Assembly (NCBI RefSeq): GCF_964355755.1
Contig: NC_092671.1
Coordinates: 25,356,070 to 25,420,069 of the forward strand
DNA: 64,000 bases
Reading direction: 5' to 3'
DNA from: Antedon mediterranea
Taxonomy: Eukaryota > Echinodermata > Crinoidea > Comatulida > Antedonidae
A model generated the notes under the pieces. It was not told the origin of the DNA, did no database searches, and was given only the letters and a program-made list of their open reading frames with translations. The position numbers and the translations under genes are program-made. This document shows, piece after piece, positions 60,413 to 64,000 of this stretch (the stretch's first letter is position 1; every line of letters begins with the position of its first letter).

Positions 60413-61789
60413 ATCATGTATGTACATGTAGGAGCATTAGAAATAACCGTATCTCCCATTATCCATTGACCACAACAGGACTTGAGGGATTCGACTAGTG
60501 TTCAATATCCGGAAAATTCGTCCTAGTTAATTAGCGAGTTTCATTAGTAAATTTGTTGTTGCGTCGTTATGTTACATTTGCAACCACAAACATTCATACC
60601 TCTTAACTCTTGAGATTATCAATCGCTAGTGTGGGCATTTTTAAATTGTAAGGTATGCAGTAGGACATTCTACATGGTGTGTTAATTGTGCAAGAGTATG
60701 TCAAAGCCAAATTGCACATGTATGATAAAGAATTTAAGTTTTAAACCAACAGTTCCTGTATCACGTAGTTTTATGCGTCATAATATCAAATAACACATAT
60801 AACAGTCTTTAAATAATTTTTTCAATATGAGTAGGCCTATTAAGTATGTCTAGCATCATTAAAGGTAATCAAACAAAGGACGCTGAGCCCGCTTGCCAAC
60901 ATAGGCATTAATTGGGAAGGGTTTTCAATTAGATAAAGGTTATAACGTACGGATTATGGATGATAACGTTTTGGTACTACCATTCACGTAGATCCTAATG
61001 ACATTTTGTGTAATTTTCCGTTGATCTAGGAAAGCCTATCCTGTGTTGTTTGATTGCCTTGCATCAATAAAGCAAATGCTGCATTGTGATGTCGGTCAAT
61101 AATTATTTTAAAACAACGACAATCAGCTAAATTAAATAATAATTAAACATATGCTTTGTTACACTAGCATAACGTACACTTTCCTCCCGTAACCGTAATG
61201 TACACACCGAGTACCGATCTTTCTCCGTATTTATGCCGTTTATTCATTACGTCATTCTATTAATTAATCACTAATAGGATGCCACCATAGTTTGCCTTTA
61301 TCCTGTCTTATCTAATATATAATCGATCGCGTGTGTTTGTTTGTTCGTTTGTTTAGCAGGATTACTCAAAAAAGTAATTACAAGATATTTACCAAAATGA
61401 AAATACAGATAGATATGTGGTCAACTTTTGAAGGCAATCCGAACCACGGTCCCAATTTTGGACCACTGTTTAGTATCATTTTCAGACCTGTTAGTGTTAA
61501 AATATAGGACAGAATTTTCAAAAGCCGGCGAGCACTCTTAAAGTAGCAAGTAAACAGAAATTGCATTTAAGAACTACTTGTCCAAGAAACTTCATTTTTG
61601 TACACGATGAAAGAGTTATAATTTGGGCTTTGGAAATTTAAATCATAATTTGATTTAATTTACTGGATTTTAAAAAAACCTATTTATTTTCAAATTCACC
61701 TGTTTGTGTTTGGCGTTGGCTATTCTATTAATACTCAACTGAAACTATTGTTAGTTGAAAGTCATTACACCAAATTCGCATACACATGC
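60413..61789. other. Non-coding stretch
   Basis: AT-rich, no exon, RNA gene or clear repeat recognised. Confidence 0.3.
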
Positions 61790-63044
61790 TTCTATATATA
61801 AATTTGCGTAAGGGCAAAATTCGGTAAATCACGCGTTATTTCTAGAATGTTTACTCGATGGTATATAAAGTTAGTTAGAATCTCGGTACTGATTTTAACC
61901 ACCTGATGTAACCCTGTTTACGCACGCGTTATTTCTAGAATGTTTAGTCGATGGTATATAAAGTTAGTTAGAATCTCGGTACGGTACTGATTTTAACCAC
62001 CTGATGTAACCCTGTTTACCCTGAAAATGTGTGTAGTTGGTCGCTTTCTTGTAGATGCTTTTATTGTAGGACGTAATTTATTTATTTTTCTCTGTTCTGG
62101 GTTTACCAACTAGCATAGGTGTTTAGCACCTGTTTGGTCTTTCCGTGCCTCCTTTTATAATTGTTTTGTCTTCTTTGTTATGTATATGGCAGAAATTAAA
62201 TAAATAAAACAAAAATAAATAAAAAATAATTAAATTGAGTTAGATAATTAGTTATTGGCAATTAAAACGAATTTAGGTTCTACGATTTGCCCCCAAATAG
62301 GGATGTTTTCCGATCGTGGTATACACTGTCTAATGGATGTCCTCTTGAAAAATACCTGCACACAATAATACGAGGATTGGAGAATAAAAATTATATATAG
62401 TATTGCAATACTTTGAAAATATTGTAAATACTGTACCTATTAACCATTTTTGGTCGTCATTTGAATCGAAACTGTCTTACTGTTAATGTGGTTACTATAT
62501 ACAAAACAAAATATACAAAGAACATTTATTACTGTGACTGTGGGTAGATTACTGACAGTTGCTTCTCAACGTTTGTATTAATTAATACTTATAAAACTAT
62601 AAACGTCGTAGTGGTGTATCGTTACATGTACTATACTATTTCAATCGACTATAACAGGGACAGTTTAAAAAAGTATTATAAATCGTAAATGTTTTACTGT
62701 GTTTAGCGGTTATTGATAGACCTATAAAACATTTAAAACAATATTTCGTTACTGAGTGGATAGAGAATATATTTAAAAATTGTTCTTCCCATCCTCTTCC
62801 CCATCCCTCAACTTTAATGTTATATACAAAACACAAATTGGGTTTGTTTAAATGAGTTCAAATAAAAAAATTGGACTCATTTTTAAGACAAGGCCTAATT
62901 CCCAGGGTGCTAATTTTACATGAATCATCGTGTCTATTTATTCGTTTCTGTAAACGACAATGTACTAATAGTCCTGTGGTACGTACATTTTTTACGCTGA
63001 AATTACTGTGTATTCGAGAACCATCTGTAGATGGTACGCGAACG
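61790..63044 (-). mobile_element. Dispersed repeat X, copy 2, inverted
   Basis: Reverse-complement copy of 35478-36751. It contains a local tandem duplication of about 95 bp (acgcgttatttctagaatgt to ctgatgtaaccctgtttac, 61832-61921 and 61924-62020). A roughly 200 bp insertion (about 62021-62220) ends atggcagaaattaaataaat, a retrotransposon-like 3' tail. Confidence 0.75.
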
Positions 63045-64000
63045 TACCATAAATCACACAGCATATATGACACAACAATTAAAAATTCTGGTTTTTTTTC
63101 TGTTAAATCTTGTGTAGGAGAATGTTACAGTAGGCGGATATATGCACTCTCGGAGTGTCGTTATTAGGCCTACTATTTCTTTGTAAAGTAAGAAATACAT
63201 TTAAAAAAATAAAAATTGTACATTACAAAGAATGAAGGGAATTAACTTTATTTTTATTTGATTCAATTGTTAACCTGTTAATCATGATTATGATAATATT
63301 GTTAATACTATGAAGTAGATGTCGTATATTTGGATATTGTATTTGTATACATTTACATACATATATATGTTTGATCATGAACCTACAATTAGTTATTGGT
63401 CCATTGTTTGAGAAACTGGGGAAATTGTGTACAGCGCGCGTAGTAGCCTATATTCATCAACAAACAACAGCATGCACATTTACGTTTGATACTATTTTAC
63501 GAATGTTATTTTTCTCTTTGAATTATTCATTTTTGCGTATTATATACGCCTATGCAAGAGTATAATTAGTTTTTGCGTCAGAGAATTAATAGTCAGATAT
63601 CTGCTCAACTATGACGTAATAGAGGGAAATGCCGGGCAAACAGACGTCTATTAGAGTTGGGTATAAAATCATAATAAACCGCTTGGAGGCGCTGATTTTC
63701 CTATGCTTATGATACACCTTCTCAATGTTCTACAGCTAAATGATGTCGGATTTATTATTATTTCAAGCACTGGTTAAATTTTCAAAAAGTGTTTCAGTCA
63801 AATTCGATTTTTAATACAGAAAAAAACCAGAAAGTATGTGTAGGCCTAGACGAAATGTGCGCGATTTTTGCCCACATTTGATGATAAAAGATACACATTT
63901 ATCTTAAATGTGTTCAGATATTCATCTACTGACATTAATTGTAAGAGGCTTTGAAAATATTTTCTCTGATATTATAATATATAAATATATATATTTTAAT
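63045..64000. other. Right edge, no gene seen
   Basis: AT-rich. The open frame at 63371-63565 has no support. Nothing else recognised. Confidence 0.3.

Noticed and set aside
1-64000. CRISPR arrays, prokaryotic operons or phage
   Set aside because: Spliced animal genes and SINEs/MITEs throughout; the regular arrays found are minisatellites without unique spacers.

Overview
The window is AT-rich nuclear DNA of an animal. Coding exons are split by GT-AG introns and embedded in dense decayed mobile DNA. The words TAGGCCTA, CTAGG and AGGCCTAG recur throughout. From memory these are common in echinoderm and other marine deuterostome genomes, so I infer an echinoderm-like animal, but no ribosomal or mitochondrial marker in the window proves it.

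Layout. 1-4.6 kb: degenerate tandem repeats, a C-rich tract, a NotI-rich foldback element (1634-2967) and a MITE (3185-3862). 4.7-9.2 kb (+): a five-exon gene for an acidic protein with ten C2H2 zinc fingers, 1024 aa. 9.2-14.3 kb: non-coding, apart from broken immunoglobulin-domain/membrane-protein remnants on the minus strand (12.1-13.1 kb). 14.3-23.7 kb (-): a complete 14-exon NOP58 gene (532 aa). Four of its introns carry box C/D snoRNA-like sequences, forming two duplicated pairs. 23.7-30 kb: intergenic, with a pogo-like MITE, a CR1-like retrotransposon 3' fragment, a CTAG-rich tract, another MITE and a 1.3 kb foldback. 30-50.9 kb (+): a complete six-exon JMJD4 gene (541 aa). Its introns hold tRNA-Val-like sequences, MITEs, SINEs, two minisatellites and a duplicated 0.75 kb segment. 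51-57 kb (-): a decayed retrotransposon and a Cys-loop (nicotinic acetylcholine receptor-like) gene. The receptor gene has one in-frame stop and frame changes around TM1/TM2, so it looks like a pseudogene. 57-64 kb: mostly non-coding, with retrotransposon tails, a hairpin, and an inverted second copy of a 1.27 kb repeat that also lies in a JMJD4 intron.

Function. NOP58 is the core protein of box C/D snoRNPs, and its introns carry C/D snoRNA-like sequences. One pair has a guide that matches a conserved 18S rRNA stretch also targeted by the vertebrate snoRNA SNORD70, which is itself hosted by NOP58. JMJD4 is an Fe(II)/2-oxoglutarate oxygenase that acts on the translation termination factor eRF1. 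Thus two of the three intact genes concern ribosome or translation chemistry. The three intact genes each have their own exon set and alternate in strand; nothing suggests co-transcription. Exon borders were set by hand from splice sites and reading-frame continuity, without transcripts.
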